Origin: DATCDR01 sp036510575
GTDB lineage: Bacteria > Actinomycetota > Acidimicrobiia > Acidimicrobiales > Bog-793
Direction of reading: 5' to 3'
NCBI GenBank assembly: GCA_036510575.1
Contig: DATCDR010000164.1
Span: 1-35,802 of the forward strand
Length of the DNA: 35,802 nucleotides
Shown piece by piece: positions 22,801 through 31,732 of the stretch. Within the stretch, counting starts at the first letter, position 1, and every line of letters starts with the position of its first letter. The position numbers and the translations under genes are program-made. The notes beneath the pieces are model-generated. The model did not search any database. It was not told where the DNA came from and saw only the letters and a program-made list of their open reading frames with translations.

Positions 22801-25152
22801 ATGAGCCCCCTCGCGCCGGAAGAACTTCGTCAGATCGACGCCTATTGGCGCGCGGCAAACTATCTCTCCATTGGCCAGATCTATCTTCTCGACAATGCGC
22901 TCCTTAGAGAGCCACTCCGACCCGAGCACATCAAGCCTCGGCTCCTTGGACACTGGGGTACCACACCGGGGCTCAATCTCGTTTACGCACACCTCAACCG
23001 GGTGATTCGAAACTGGGACCTCAATGCGGTATTCGTCGCCGGGCCCGGACACGGCGGTCCAGGAATCGTCGCCAACGCCTATCTCGAAGGGACCTATTCG
23101 GAGATTTACCCAGGCATCACCCGCGACGCCGAGGGAATGCATCGACTGTTCCGCCAGTTTTCCTTTCCCGGAGGCATTCCGAGCCACGCATCGCCTGAGA
23201 CTCCCGGATCCTTCAGCGAGGGTGGAGAGCTCGGCTATTCGCTCGCCCACGCGTACGGAGCGGCGTTCGACAATCCCGACCTACTCGTTTGCTGCGTCGT
23301 CGGCGACGGCGAAGCCGAGACGGGCCCGCTTGCGACGAGCTGGCACTCGAATAAGTTCCTCGATCCGGCACAAGACGGCGCCGTACTTCCGATCCTGCAC
23401 CTGAACGGCTACAAGATCGCGAACCCGACGGTGCTCGCTCGAATTCCCGACGAGGAGCTCGTCTCGCTCTTCGAAGGGTACGGCCACCGCGTCCACCTCG
23501 TTGTCGGAGATGTCCCCGAGGAAGTTCACCAACTGCTCGCGACGACGTTGGACGAGGTCGTCGAGGAGATCCAACAAATCCAACGTGAGGCACGAGAGCA
23601 GGACGTGTCGTTACGACCCCGGTGGCCGATGATTATCCTTCGCACGCCAAAGGGCTGGACCGGGCCAAAGATCGTCGACGGGCTCCAGATCGAGGGCACA
23701 TTTCGTGCGCATCAGGTGCCTATAGCGGAGGTACGAGAGAACCCGGCCCACCTTGCGCAGCTCGAGGAGTGGCTTCGAAGCTATAGACCTGAAGCGCTCT
23801 TCGATCAAAACGGCACGCTCGTCGACGAGCTTGCGGCGCTCGCACCGAAGAGTTACCGGCGCATGAGCGCGAATCCCCACGCGAACGGCGGTCTTCTGCT
23901 CAGTGATCTCAACCTCCCGGACTTTTGCGACTACGGGGTGGAACTCACGCGACGAGGCGGCGGCGCGACAGAGGCAACGCGGGTTCTCGGGACGTGGTTG
24001 CGAGACATCATCGCGGCCAACCCGAGTACCTTTCGCCTCTTCGGACCCGACGAGACCGCCTCCAACAGGCTCCAGGCAGTCTTTGAGGTGACGAACCGAG
24101 CATTCGACGCGACGATCGTCGCGAACGACGACCATCTCGCACCCGATGGTCGGGTGATGGAGGTGCTCTCCGAGCACCTGTGCGAGGGATGGCTCGAGGG
24201 CTACCTTCTCACCGGCCGACATGGGATGTTCAACTGCTATGAGGCGTTCATCCACATCATCGACTCGATGTTCAACCAGCACGCGAAGTGGCTAAAGGTC
24301 AGCAACGGCATCCCCTGGCGGCGTCCGATCGCTTCGCTCAACTACCTCCTCTCCTCCCACGTCTGGCGCCAAGACCACAACGGCTTCTCCCATCAAGACC
24401 CCGGATTCGTCGATCACGTCATGAACAAGAAGGCCGAGATCATCCGCGTCTACTTCCCGCCGGACGCCAACTGCCTCTTGTCGGTAGCCGACCATTGCCT
24501 TCGGAGTCGTAACTACGTGAATGTCATCGTTGCCGGCAAGCAGCCCGCACCAGATTGGCTGTCGATGGACGAGGCAGTGATCCACTGCACGAGAGGGCTC
24601 GGCATCTGGGAGTGGGCGAGCAACGACGGCGGCGCCGAGCCCGACGTCGTCATGGCGAGCTGCGGCGATGTGCCAACGCTCGAGATCCTCGCCGCGATCG
24701 AGCTGATCCGCGAGCATCTACCCGAGCTCAAAATACGGATGGTCAACGTCGTCGATCCGATGCGACTCCAGCCCGAGAGCGAGCACCCACACGGGCTTTC
24801 TGACGCGGAGTTCGACGCGCTCTTCACCACCGCCCGCCCGGTCGTGTTCGCCTACCACGGCTATCCCTGGCTCATCCACCGCCTCGCCTATCGACGCCGC
24901 AACCATCCGAACTTCCACGTGCGCGGCTACAAAGAAGAGGGTACGACCACGACCCCCTTCGACATGGTGATGCTCAACGATCTCGACCGCTTCCATCTCG
25001 TAATGGACGTCATCGATCGGGTGCCCGGCCTCGCGCCTCGCGCCGGTCATGTCCGCCAGCTGATGGTGGATCGTCGACTTGAATGCCGTTTACACACTCG
25101 TGAGTACGGCGAGGATTCACCCGAGATCCAGGAGTGGGTGTGGAAGGGATAA
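22801..25152 (+). CDS. xfp: xylulose-5-phosphate/fructose-6-phosphate phosphoketolase
   Basis: This thiamine-diphosphate enzyme splits xylulose 5-phosphate or fructose 6-phosphate with phosphate, giving acetyl phosphate and a shorter sugar phosphate. The N-terminal LLGHWGTTPGLN and GPGHGGPG, SFPGGIPSHASPETPGSF and the cofactor motif GDGEAETGPLATSWHSNKF (from about residue 168) are diagnostic. HLNGYKIANPT and the later RHGMFNCYEAF also match. I chose the ATG at 22801 because the family begins just before LAPEELRQIDAYWRAANYLS. ATGs at 22747 and 22780 are in frame, and none has a clear ribosome site. Acetate kinase follows after 10 bp, forming a pathway pair that makes ATP from sugar without oxygen. 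No DevR-like box is seen directly upstream; readthrough from devR (about 160 bp before) is possible. Confidence 0.95.
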   Translation: MSPLAPEELRQIDAYWRAANYLSIGQIYLLDNALLREPLRPEHIKPRLLGHWGTTPGLNLVYAHLNRVIRNWDLNAVFVAGPGHGGPGIVANAYLEGTYSEIYPGITRDAEGMHRLFRQFSFPGGIPSHASPETPGSFSEGGELGYSLAHAYGAAFDNPDLLVCCVVGDGEAETGPLATSWHSNKFLDPAQDGAVLPILHLNGYKIANPTVLARIPDEELVSLFEGYGHRVHLVVGDVPEEVHQLLATTLDEVVEEIQQIQREAREQDVSLRPRWPMIILRTPKGWTGPKIVDGLQIEGTFRAHQVPIAEVRENPAHLAQLEEWLRSYRPEALFDQNGTLVDELAALAPKSYRRMSANPHANGGLLLSDLNLPDFCDYGVELTRRGGGATEATRVLGTWLRDIIAANPSTFRLFGPDETASNRLQAVFEVTNRAFDATIVANDDHLAPDGRVMEVLSEHLCEGWLEGYLLTGRHGMFNCYEAFIHIIDSMFNQHAKWLKVSNGIPWRRPIASLNYLLSSHVWRQDHNGFSHQDPGFVDHVMNKKAEIIRVYFPPDANCLLSVADHCLRSRNYVNVIVAGKQPAPDWLSMDEAVIHCTRGLGIWEWASNDGGAEPDVVMASCGDVPTLEILAAIELIREHLPELKIRMVNVVDPMRLQPESEHPHGLSDAEFDALFTTARPVVFAYHGYPWLIHRLAYRRRNHPNFHVRGYKEEGTTTTPFDMVMLNDLDRFHLVMDVIDRVPGLAPRAGHVRQLMVDRRLECRLHTREYGEDSPEIQEWVWKG

Positions 25153-25162
25153 TGCAGCCAGC

Positions 25163-26260
25163 GTGCTGATCCTCATCGTCAATGCCGGATCGAGCAGCCT
25201 CAAGCTTCGCGTCCTCAATGATGAGGATGAGATCGTGGAGTCGGCCGACGTCGCTGCGATCCAAGGCGGCGTCGACTGGTCAACGATCGAGACAACGATC
25301 GCAGCGTGGGAGGGCATCGACGCAGTGGGTCATCGCATCGTTCACGGGGGCACGCGGTTCGTCGCCCCGGTTCGCGTCGATGCATCCGTGCGAGCGACGC
25401 TCGAGACGTTCTCGGACCTTGCTCCGCTGCATCAGCCGAAGTCACTCGCGGCACTTGATGCCGTCACTGCGCTGCTCCCTGAAGTACCTGCCATCGCCTG
25501 CTTCGACACCGCTTTCCACGCGTCGCTACCGCCTGCCGCTTCGACCTATGCGCTCCCAGCGGAGTGGCGCAAGCGATGGACCCTTCGCCGCTACGGTTTT
25601 CACGGGCTCTCCCACGCCTATATCGCAAGACGTGCCGGCACCCTCCTCGACGTTGAGACGACCGCTCTCCGCATCGTGTCGTGTCATCTCGGTGCTGGCG
25701 CTTCGCTCGCGGCGATTGCGAATGGATCGTCGGTCGACACGACCATGGGCTTTACGCCGCTCGAGGGCCTGGTGATGGCGACGCGTTCAGGAAGCCTTGA
25801 TCCTGGCCTGATGCTTTGGCTCGAAGAGCACGCCCACATGCCACCGGGGGCGCTTGCCGAGACGCTCGAGCACCGTTCAGGTCTACTCGGGCTCTCGGGC
25901 ACCGCCGACATGGCGGAGGTGCTCGTACGGATGGTGAAGGGAGACGAAGCTGCTGAACTCGCGTTCGGGGTGTATCAGCACCGACTTCGGTCAGCGATCG
26001 CTTCGATGGTCGCGTCGATGGGTGGCATCGATGCGCTCGTCTTTACTGGTGGCGTCGGAGAGCACGCTCCGATAGTCCGGAGCAAGGCAGCAGAAGACCT
26101 CCGCTTTCTCGGCATCGAACTCGACGAGGCCTCAAACATCGCGGCCGTGCCGGACTGCGAGATCGGATCGATCGGAGCCGACGTCCGCTCGCTAGTGATC
26201 GCTGCGCGTGAGGATCTCCAGATCGCAAGCGAGGTCCGTCAGGTATTGCGTCGTGAATGA
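25163..26260 (+). CDS. ackA: acetate kinase
   Basis: This enzyme of about 365 residues transfers phosphate from acetyl phosphate to ADP, making acetate and ATP. The N-terminal phosphate loop ILIVNAGSSSLKL is the family signature. GHRIVHGG, the catalytic region FDTAFHASLP, RRYGFHGLSHAYIARR, the nucleotide loop CHLGAGASLAAI and FTGGVGEHAPIVR follow in order. The length is at the short end for the family (usually 380-400). I chose the GTG at 25163, three codons before the invariant NAGSSS region; the frame is open upstream but runs into the phosphoketolase gene. It lies 10 bp after xfp and completes acetyl phosphate use. The end converges with the GH65 gene, leaving 44 bp between them. Confidence 0.94.
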   Translation: MLILIVNAGSSSLKLRVLNDEDEIVESADVAAIQGGVDWSTIETTIAAWEGIDAVGHRIVHGGTRFVAPVRVDASVRATLETFSDLAPLHQPKSLAALDAVTALLPEVPAIACFDTAFHASLPPAASTYALPAEWRKRWTLRRYGFHGLSHAYIARRAGTLLDVETTALRIVSCHLGAGASLAAIANGSSVDTTMGFTPLEGLVMATRSGSLDPGLMLWLEEHAHMPPGALAETLEHRSGLLGLSGTADMAEVLVRMVKGDEAAELAFGVYQHRLRSAIASMVASMGGIDALVFTGGVGEHAPIVRSKAAEDLRFLGIELDEASNIAAVPDCEIGSIGADVRSLVIAAREDLQIASEVRQVLRRE

Positions 26261-26304
26261 GCGCGACGAGGCCAACAAACGCAGCGAGTTTGCCGGGTAC
26301 AGGG

Positions 26305-29300
26305 TCAGCCTCCAAGGGGATGCACGAGCTCTTCGCCCGGGACGAGCACGTACGGGCGCTTCGCTACCACGACGTTGCAAGGACCTGGCGAGCCGTCGGC
26401 CATGCGAATACGAACGTCCTTTTCGTCGACGACGATCGAAAGCGCGCGATCGCGGTACGTGAGGTCGAAGGCCAGCCGGCGGATCTGCTCGGGGAGCTCC
26501 GGATTCAGCCACAACGCGTCGGCGCGGACCTCGAGGCCCGTATAGCACCGTCCGGCGATATCGACAGTTCCCGCCATTGCGCCGAGGTGGATCCCCTCGC
26601 GGGTTGTTCCACTCTGCGTGTCCGCTACGTCAGCAGACAGCGCTTCGCGGAAATATTGCCACGAGGAGGCTCGATCGAGGCGGGCAAGCACCCATGCATG
26701 GACCACTCGCGAGAGCGATGAGCCATGGGTGACCCTGCTCGCGTAGTACCCGACCGTCTTTCGGATCATCGAGGGTGTGAGGTCATAGCCGAGCGACTCG
26801 AATACCTCTCGGAGCTCTTCGGCAGAGAACAGATAGAAGAGCATGAGCGCGTCGGCTTGCTTGCCAACCTGGTAGCGCCGCACCGTGTCACCTTCGGCAT
26901 CGAGGATCAGCTCGAGGCGACTGATGTCGCCGTAGCGAGCCCGGTATGCGTCGAGATCGATGGGTTCCAATCGCTCGTACCCGTCAAACTGCGCGATGAC
27001 CTCCCCCACGAACGGCACGTGCAGATGCTGCGCGACCTCCGCGAACTGCACGCGCTCGTCATCGGACCAGCCGATGCGGTCAAGGACGTCGTCACGTCCA
27101 TGGAGATAGATGAGGTCGATCAGATCATTCGCGCGTGCAAGCACCCAAGCTGTCATCACGTTCGTGTACGCGTTGTCGTCTACGCCCGGAGTCTCTCGCC
27201 ATGGGTAGCCGTCGTGGAACTCATCGGGACCCATGACCGCCTCGATTCGATAACGACCGATCGGCGCGTCGAACCGAGCAAGGCTCGCGAAGAATCGAGC
27301 CACCTCGAGGATCAGCTCGGCGCCGCTCTCAAAGAGCCAGGCCAAGTCCGCCGTCGACTGGAAGTAGCGCCACGAGTTGTAGGCCACGGCAAGGCCGACA
27401 TGGCGCTGATTATTGGAGCGATCGGGTATCCAGCTCCTAGTGCGGGAGTTGTAGAGGATTGCTGGTGTCTCGTCTCGCCCGTCACTGCCGCTCTGCCAGG
27501 GGAACATCGCGCCGCGGTGGCCGGCACCGGCGGCCGCGGTCCGCGCAGCGTCGAGTCGGCGCGACCGATAGCCGAGAAAGGCCTTCGCGATCTCGGGGAA
27601 GCGCTCAGATAGTACCGGGAGCACGAAAAGCTCGTCCCAGAAGATGTGACCGAGATAGCCCTCGCCATGAAGCCCCCGTGGCGGAAGTCCGACATCGAGA
27701 TCGCGCACGTGTGGCGCGGCGACCTGCAGGAGATGAAACAGATGGAGGTCGAGCGTTCGCTCCACCTCTGGATCGTCACAGTCGATCTCGAAGCCCGCTC
27801 TTCGCCAAAGCCGCGCCCAGGCTCGTTCGTGCTCGTCAAGAAGCGCCGAAAAGCTTGGAGCTCTTGACGCACCGTGGCGCGCCGCAACCACCGGCTCAGA
27901 GATCGCACGATCGTGCGACGTATAAATGGCGACCACCTTCTCGAGCGTGATCCGCCCGAGCGCTTTGAGGTCAACCTCGAAACGATGCTCGACATGTCCA
28001 TCGTCGGCTTCATAGCTGCGTTCTGCCGGCACGTCCGTCAGCCGCGTTCGCGATGCCTCAGCAATCACGACATGAGACTGCGCTGTCCGAGTCGCGAGCC
28101 ACGCGACTTCTGGCACCTCCTCTCCACGCTCAACTAGTTCGAGGTGCTGGTTCATCAGCAGCTGCTCTTCGATGGTTTGGTCGTCGCGGATCGACGCATC
28201 GAGTCCTGAACTCACCTCGAGATGCCCCGACCAGTTCTCCGCAATAAGAACAGTCTCGGTTGCGAGAATATGGGGGTTGGCCATCGAGACGATTCGACGC
28301 TCGATGATGCTCGTTTGGCGATCGAGCTCGTCGCGCACCCGGTACGCCGTAGTCAAAAGACCACGCCGCAGGTCGAGACGGGACGAACGCGAGATGACCT
28401 CGATGCCAGGCGTGCCGAGAGTCGACCCACCGTCAATCGAGAATCCGAACGAGAGCCAGTTCGGACCGTTGACGATCGACTCCTGCTCGGTGGGCCCGCC
28501 GGCGACCTCGTTCGAAAGACGGTCGTAGACGCCAGCGAGGTATGTCCCGGGATAGTGCGTTCCATCGTCGCGAACGAAGGCCGGCGCACCCCTCGTCGCG
28601 ACGTAACCGTTCGCCAGTGTGAGCAGCGTCTCGTGCACACCTTCGTCGTTCTTTGTTGGGGATCCACCAACACGATCCACGCGCACCCGCCGCGTCACTT
28701 CGCGCTCCCCTGCGAGGGTGAGCTCACCGAGATCAGCAACGACAATGTTGGCTCCGGCCGCCGCGAGATCGCTCGCGTGATGTCGTCGGTCGACGCCGAT
28801 TACAACACGAAATCCGCCCTCGTGGCCAGCGCGGACTCCGGAGACGGCATCTTCGATCACTGCTGAAGCCCGCGCTTCGACCCCAGTACGGATCAGTGCT
28901 TCCAAAAAGGTGTCCGGTGCCGGCTTGCCTCGGAGCTTCATCGCCGCTGCACGGCGTCCGTCGATCACCACATCGAAAAGCTCAGAGATCGAAGCGCGCC
29001 GCAACACCTCCTCGCAATGGAGGCTCGCGGAGACGACCGCCGTGACGAGCCCAAGAGATCGGAGCGCTCGAACGAGCTCGATCGAGGACGGAAAGATGCC
29101 CGGACCGTTTGTGTCGAGCAGCTCGACGAATCGCTCGTCCTTCGCTTGCGCGACCGCCGCCACCGACGTGGTGCCCGGCGAGTCAACGTCGCCACCCTCC
29201 TCGAGCGAGATGCGGCGATCGGAGAACACATTTCGGGCGCCGTCCAAGCGAAGCTCCCCGTCAACTAAGCGCTCGTAGTCCTCATCAGTAAAGGATCGGA

Positions 29301-29478
29301 TCTGTTGTCCGCTTTCGGCTTCAAGCGACCCGAAAAGCTCGTTAAAGGTCTCGGACCAAGCCTGCTCGTGGAGAGCCGCCGTGTTGCAGAGGACACCGTC
29401 GAGATCGAACACCACCGCGTCGAGGGATCCGACATCGAGAACCGCTTGTTTGGGCGAGGCCAGACCTTCGATCGTCAT
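26305..29478 (-). CDS. beta-phosphoglucomutase-glycoside hydrolase family 65 phosphorylase fusion
   Basis: This protein has about 1057 residues and two enzymes. Residues 15-260 are a HAD beta-phosphoglucomutase (VVFDLDGVLCNTA with Asp25 and Asp27, KPAPDTFLEAL, VIEDAVSGVRAG). From about 290 follows a GH65 phosphorylase (N-terminal super-sandwich, then an alpha barrel). Its presumed catalytic Glu lies in VMGPDEFHDGYPW (about residue 753), with phosphate-site segments GEGYLGHIFWDE and THGSSLSRVVHA. GH65 enzymes split trehalose, maltose or kojibiose with phosphate to give beta-glucose 1-phosphate, which the mutase turns into glucose 6-phosphate. The fusion channels both steps. Trehalose is likely as a storage sugar, but the substrate is not proven. 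In M. tuberculosis the two activities are separate neighbouring genes. A GTG at 29544 is a possible earlier start. Confidence 0.92.
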   Translation of the reverse strand: MTIEGLASPKQAVLDVGSLDAVVFDLDGVLCNTAALHEQAWSETFNELFGSLEAESGQQIRSFTDEDYERLVDGELRLDGARNVFSDRRISLEEGGDVDSPGTTSVAAVAQAKDERFVELLDTNGPGIFPSSIELVRALRSLGLVTAVVSASLHCEEVLRRASISELFDVVIDGRRAAAMKLRGKPAPDTFLEALIRTGVEARASAVIEDAVSGVRAGHEGGFRVVIGVDRRHHASDLAAAGANIVVADLGELTLAGEREVTRRVRVDRVGGSPTKNDEGVHETLLTLANGYVATRGAPAFVRDDGTHYPGTYLAGVYDRLSNEVAGGPTEQESIVNGPNWLSFGFSIDGGSTLGTPGIEVISRSSRLDLRRGLLTTAYRVRDELDRQTSIIERRIVSMANPHILATETVLIAENWSGHLEVSSGLDASIRDDQTIEEQLLMNQHLELVERGEEVPEVAWLATRTAQSHVVIAEASRTRLTDVPAERSYEADDGHVEHRFEVDLKALGRITLEKVVAIYTSHDRAISEPVVAARHGASRAPSFSALLDEHERAWARLWRRAGFEIDCDDPEVERTLDLHLFHLLQVAAPHVRDLDVGLPPRGLHGEGYLGHIFWDELFVLPVLSERFPEIAKAFLGYRSRRLDAARTAAAGAGHRGAMFPWQSGSDGRDETPAILYNSRTRSWIPDRSNNQRHVGLAVAYNSWRYFQSTADLAWLFESGAELILEVARFFASLARFDAPIGRYRIEAVMGPDEFHDGYPWRETPGVDDNAYTNVMTAWVLARANDLIDLIYLHGRDDVLDRIGWSDDERVQFAEVAQHLHVPFVGEVIAQFDGYERLEPIDLDAYRARYGDISRLELILDAEGDTVRRYQVGKQADALMLFYLFSAEELREVFESLGYDLTPSMIRKTVGYYASRVTHGSSLSRVVHAWVLARLDRASSWQYFREALSADVADTQSGTTREGIHLGAMAGTVDIAGRCYTGLEVRADALWLNPELPEQIRRLAFDLTYRDRALSIVVDEKDVRIRMADGSPGPCNVVVAKRPYVLVPGEELVHPLGG

Positions 29479-29675
29479 TCCCGCGGTGCTCGTCGTTTCG
29501 TCCTCGTAGCCTCGATGCGACGATCCTCCCACGTCGGACGCCACCGGCTCCGCGCGACCGCCCTGAGCCCGGCGGACGCGCTAGCGCCGTGATGTTGCGG
29601 TAGAGGTGCGTGACAACGAGAAGGACGTGATCCTACGAAAGCGACTCAGACACACTTGTAAGTGATCGATGGGAC

Positions 29676-29695
29676 GGCGCCTCTCGGCGCCTCTC
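29676..29695 (+). repeat. tandem 10-bp repeat in the devS/GH65 divergent promoter
   Basis: GGCGCCTCTC occurs twice in a row. It is framed by GGGAC at 29671-29675 and GGTCCC at 29696-29701, giving DevR-type half-sites about two helical turns apart. This may be coincidence. The 29545-29756 region has no gene. Confidence 0.4.
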
Positions 29696-29756
29696 GGTCC
29701 CCCGCTCCCGGTAGGCTGACGACGGCCCACCCAGGGAGGCGAGCGAGGCATGACTG

Positions 29757-31238
29757 ATGGACGTAACGCCTGAGAAGACACCGGGACGACTTCTCGGAGC
29801 GATCTTTTCTGCCAGTCCTGATGCTGTCATCGTCATCGACGAATCCGGAAAAATTCTGCTCTCGAGTCCGGCGATCACCGCCTTGTTCGGGTACTACCCC
29901 GAAGAGCTCGTCGGTGAGTCGGTAGAGATACTCATTCCGTCAGACCGCCGCACCCCTCACGCTGCGCACCTCAAACACTTCTTCAACTCGCCGCGGGCTC
30001 GCACGATGGGGGCAGGACTCGAACTGTCGGGTCTTCATCGAGACGGCGCAGAATTTCCCGTCGAAATCAGCCTCACACCCGTCGAGATAAGCGGCGACCG
30101 TTATGCGGCGGCATTCGTGCGAGATGGGCGCGAACGCCAGCGAGGGATCGACCGCCTCCATGCAATCAACGAGATCACGCAGCGACTCCTCGCCGGAGAC
30201 GAAACGCGCGAAATCCTCCCCTTCATCACCGAGCGCGCCAGAGATCTCTGCCGTGCCGACGCCGTCTGGATCGTCGCGCCTGCGCCGTCGGGCGAGCTCG
30301 AGGTCACGGCGGTAAATGGACCGGGGACCGATGTACTCCTCGGCGTTGCACTCTCTGCAAAAACGAGCAGATCCGCGGAAGCAATGCGAACCGGCCACTC
30401 GGAGGTCATCTCGGACCTCTCGGAAGCGACGAACGTCCCCGAAGCGGTGGTCGGTCTCGATCTCGGGCCTGGTGTCTACGTGCCACTCATTGCTGACGAG
30501 CGTCCCCTCGGCACGCTCGTGCTCGGACGGATTCACGGACGTCAGGAGTTCGGACCGATCGACGTCGCATTTGCGGAGGTATTTGCCAGTGCCACGGCGA
30601 CAGCTATCGAGCTCGGTGAGGTGCGTTCCGAAGTCGAGCGGCTTGGGATCATCAACGAGGACGAGCGAATCGCTCGGGATCTTCACGACACCGTGATCCA
30701 ACACCTCTTCGCTATCGGCATGTCGCTTCAGGCAGCCCAGCGCGTAGCTACCCGCCCCGTCAGCGAGCGAATCGACGCTGCGATTACCAATCTTGACGGC
30801 GTCATCCACGAGATTCGCAACACGATTTTCCGACTCCCTGGGCGCACTGAAGCAGCAACAGGACTTCGCGACGAGATGTTGCGAGTCGCCGACAAGTTCG
30901 CTGAGGAACTTGGGTTCACGCCGCGGGTCGGCTTTCATGGGCCGGTTGATATCTCGGTCCCCGAGCTCGTCCGTACCGAGCTGGTGCAGGTGTTAGCAGA
31001 GGCCTTCTCGAACACCGCTCGCCACGCCCGAGCATCCTCGGTCGAAGCGATCGTCGCGGTCGAAGAGGGTTGGCTCTGTTTCTCCCTCGTTGACGACGGC
31101 GTCGGGATCTCGGGCGAACCGAGCGCCGGCCAGGGGTTGCGGAACATGTCCACTCGTGCGGCAAACCTCGGCGGGACTTTCAACGTCTCGCGCCGTGAGC
31201 CGACGGGTACCGTAGTGGAGTGGCGCGTCCCGATCTAA
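29757..31238 (+). CDS. DevS/DosS-like sensor histidine kinase (PAS-GAF-HisKA_3-HATPase)
   Basis: This 493-residue soluble kinase has no membrane segments. A PAS domain is at about 10-125 (SPDAVIVIDESGKILLSSPAITALFGYYPEE is a typical opening) and a GAF domain at about 140-295. The HisKA_3 dimerisation domain carries ARDLHDTVIQHLFAIGMSLQ with His310 as phosphorylation site, and the ATPase domain has Asn419 (FSNTARHA), DDGVGI and GQGLRNM. The phosphorylation segment is very close to that of mycobacterial DevS/DosT, whose GAF domain binds haem and senses oxygen, NO or CO. There the kinase has two GAF domains; here one is replaced by PAS. Whether this GAF binds haem is unknown. It is probably the partner of the DevR-like regulator 7 kb upstream. 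The ATG at 29757 has GAGG eight bases before. Confidence 0.88.
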   Translation: MDVTPEKTPGRLLGAIFSASPDAVIVIDESGKILLSSPAITALFGYYPEELVGESVEILIPSDRRTPHAAHLKHFFNSPRARTMGAGLELSGLHRDGAEFPVEISLTPVEISGDRYAAAFVRDGRERQRGIDRLHAINEITQRLLAGDETREILPFITERARDLCRADAVWIVAPAPSGELEVTAVNGPGTDVLLGVALSAKTSRSAEAMRTGHSEVISDLSEATNVPEAVVGLDLGPGVYVPLIADERPLGTLVLGRIHGRQEFGPIDVAFAEVFASATATAIELGEVRSEVERLGIINEDERIARDLHDTVIQHLFAIGMSLQAAQRVATRPVSERIDAAITNLDGVIHEIRNTIFRLPGRTEAATGLRDEMLRVADKFAEELGFTPRVGFHGPVDISVPELVRTELVQVLAEAFSNTARHARASSVEAIVAVEEGWLCFSLVDDGVGISGEPSAGQGLRNMSTRAANLGGTFNVSRREPTGTVVEWRVPI

Positions 31239-31261
31239 GTTGTCCCAGATCGTCGCGGGAT

Positions 31262-31278
31262 CGGGCCTTCTGGCCCTA
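31262..31278 (+). promoter_or_regulatory. symmetric DevR-like box between devS and the split-barrel gene
   Basis: CGGGCCTTCTGGCCCTA has the core GGGCC-TTCT-GGCCC, a perfect inverted repeat with N4 spacing made of two copies of the GGCCC half-site seen at the other boxes. It starts 24 bp after the kinase stop and ends 34 bp before the next start codon. Confidence 0.5.
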
Positions 31279-31311
31279 GTCAGCTCGTCGGGAACCTGTG
31301 ACCATGAAGGA

Positions 31312-31707
31312 ATGAACACACGCCTGGAGGTCGAGTTCAGAGAACTCTCCGTACCGGAATGCCTCGCCCTGCTCGCGACTGCAACCGTCGGCCATCTCGC
31401 CATCACGCATATGGCACTTCCACTAGTCATCCCAGTACGAGTCGATCTCGTTGGAAGTGAGCTGAGAGTCACATCGCTACTCGGCAAGGCGGTCCCCCTC
31501 CCAAGCGGGTCAGTTGTTGCATTGGAAGCGGGCGGGATTGGCGATGACTCACCATTGGACTGGACGGTTGAGGTTCGTGGTTTTCTCACCAGAGCAAGCG
31601 GTGAGGTGATGCTGACTACACGGCACCAGTTCCCCGTAGCCGATGGGCAGTTTCACCTGTCGACCGAGGAAGTAACTGGCTGGTGTCCTGTCGAAGACAC
31701 TTTCTGA
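31312..31707 (+). CDS. pyridoxamine 5'-phosphate oxidase-like protein
   Basis: This 131-residue split-barrel protein is related to the N-terminal domain of the protein encoded at 5703. The helix ELSVPECLALLATATVGHLAIT is followed by LVIPVRVDLVGSELRV, LPSGSVVALEA and WTVEVRGFLTRA, which match the strand order of the FMN/F420-binding split barrel. Such small proteins are common among hypoxia-induced genes of actinobacteria, but the reaction is unknown. I chose the ATG at 31312, at the start of the conserved domain; AAGGA lies directly against it, which is suboptimal. The frame is open upstream but runs through the box at 31262. It follows the DevS-like kinase by 73 bp. Confidence 0.75.
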   Translation: MNTRLEVEFRELSVPECLALLATATVGHLAITHMALPLVIPVRVDLVGSELRVTSLLGKAVPLPSGSVVALEAGGIGDDSPLDWTVEVRGFLTRASGEVMLTTRHQFPVADGQFHLSTEEVTGWCPVEDTF

Positions 31708-31732
31708 CAACATGATCCGGCGGCACCTCCGT

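Noticed and set aside
26725..27612. Plus-strand open frame of nearly 300 codons inside the GH65 gene
   Set aside because: It is antisense to conserved catalytic parts of the phosphorylase and shows no family features of its own.
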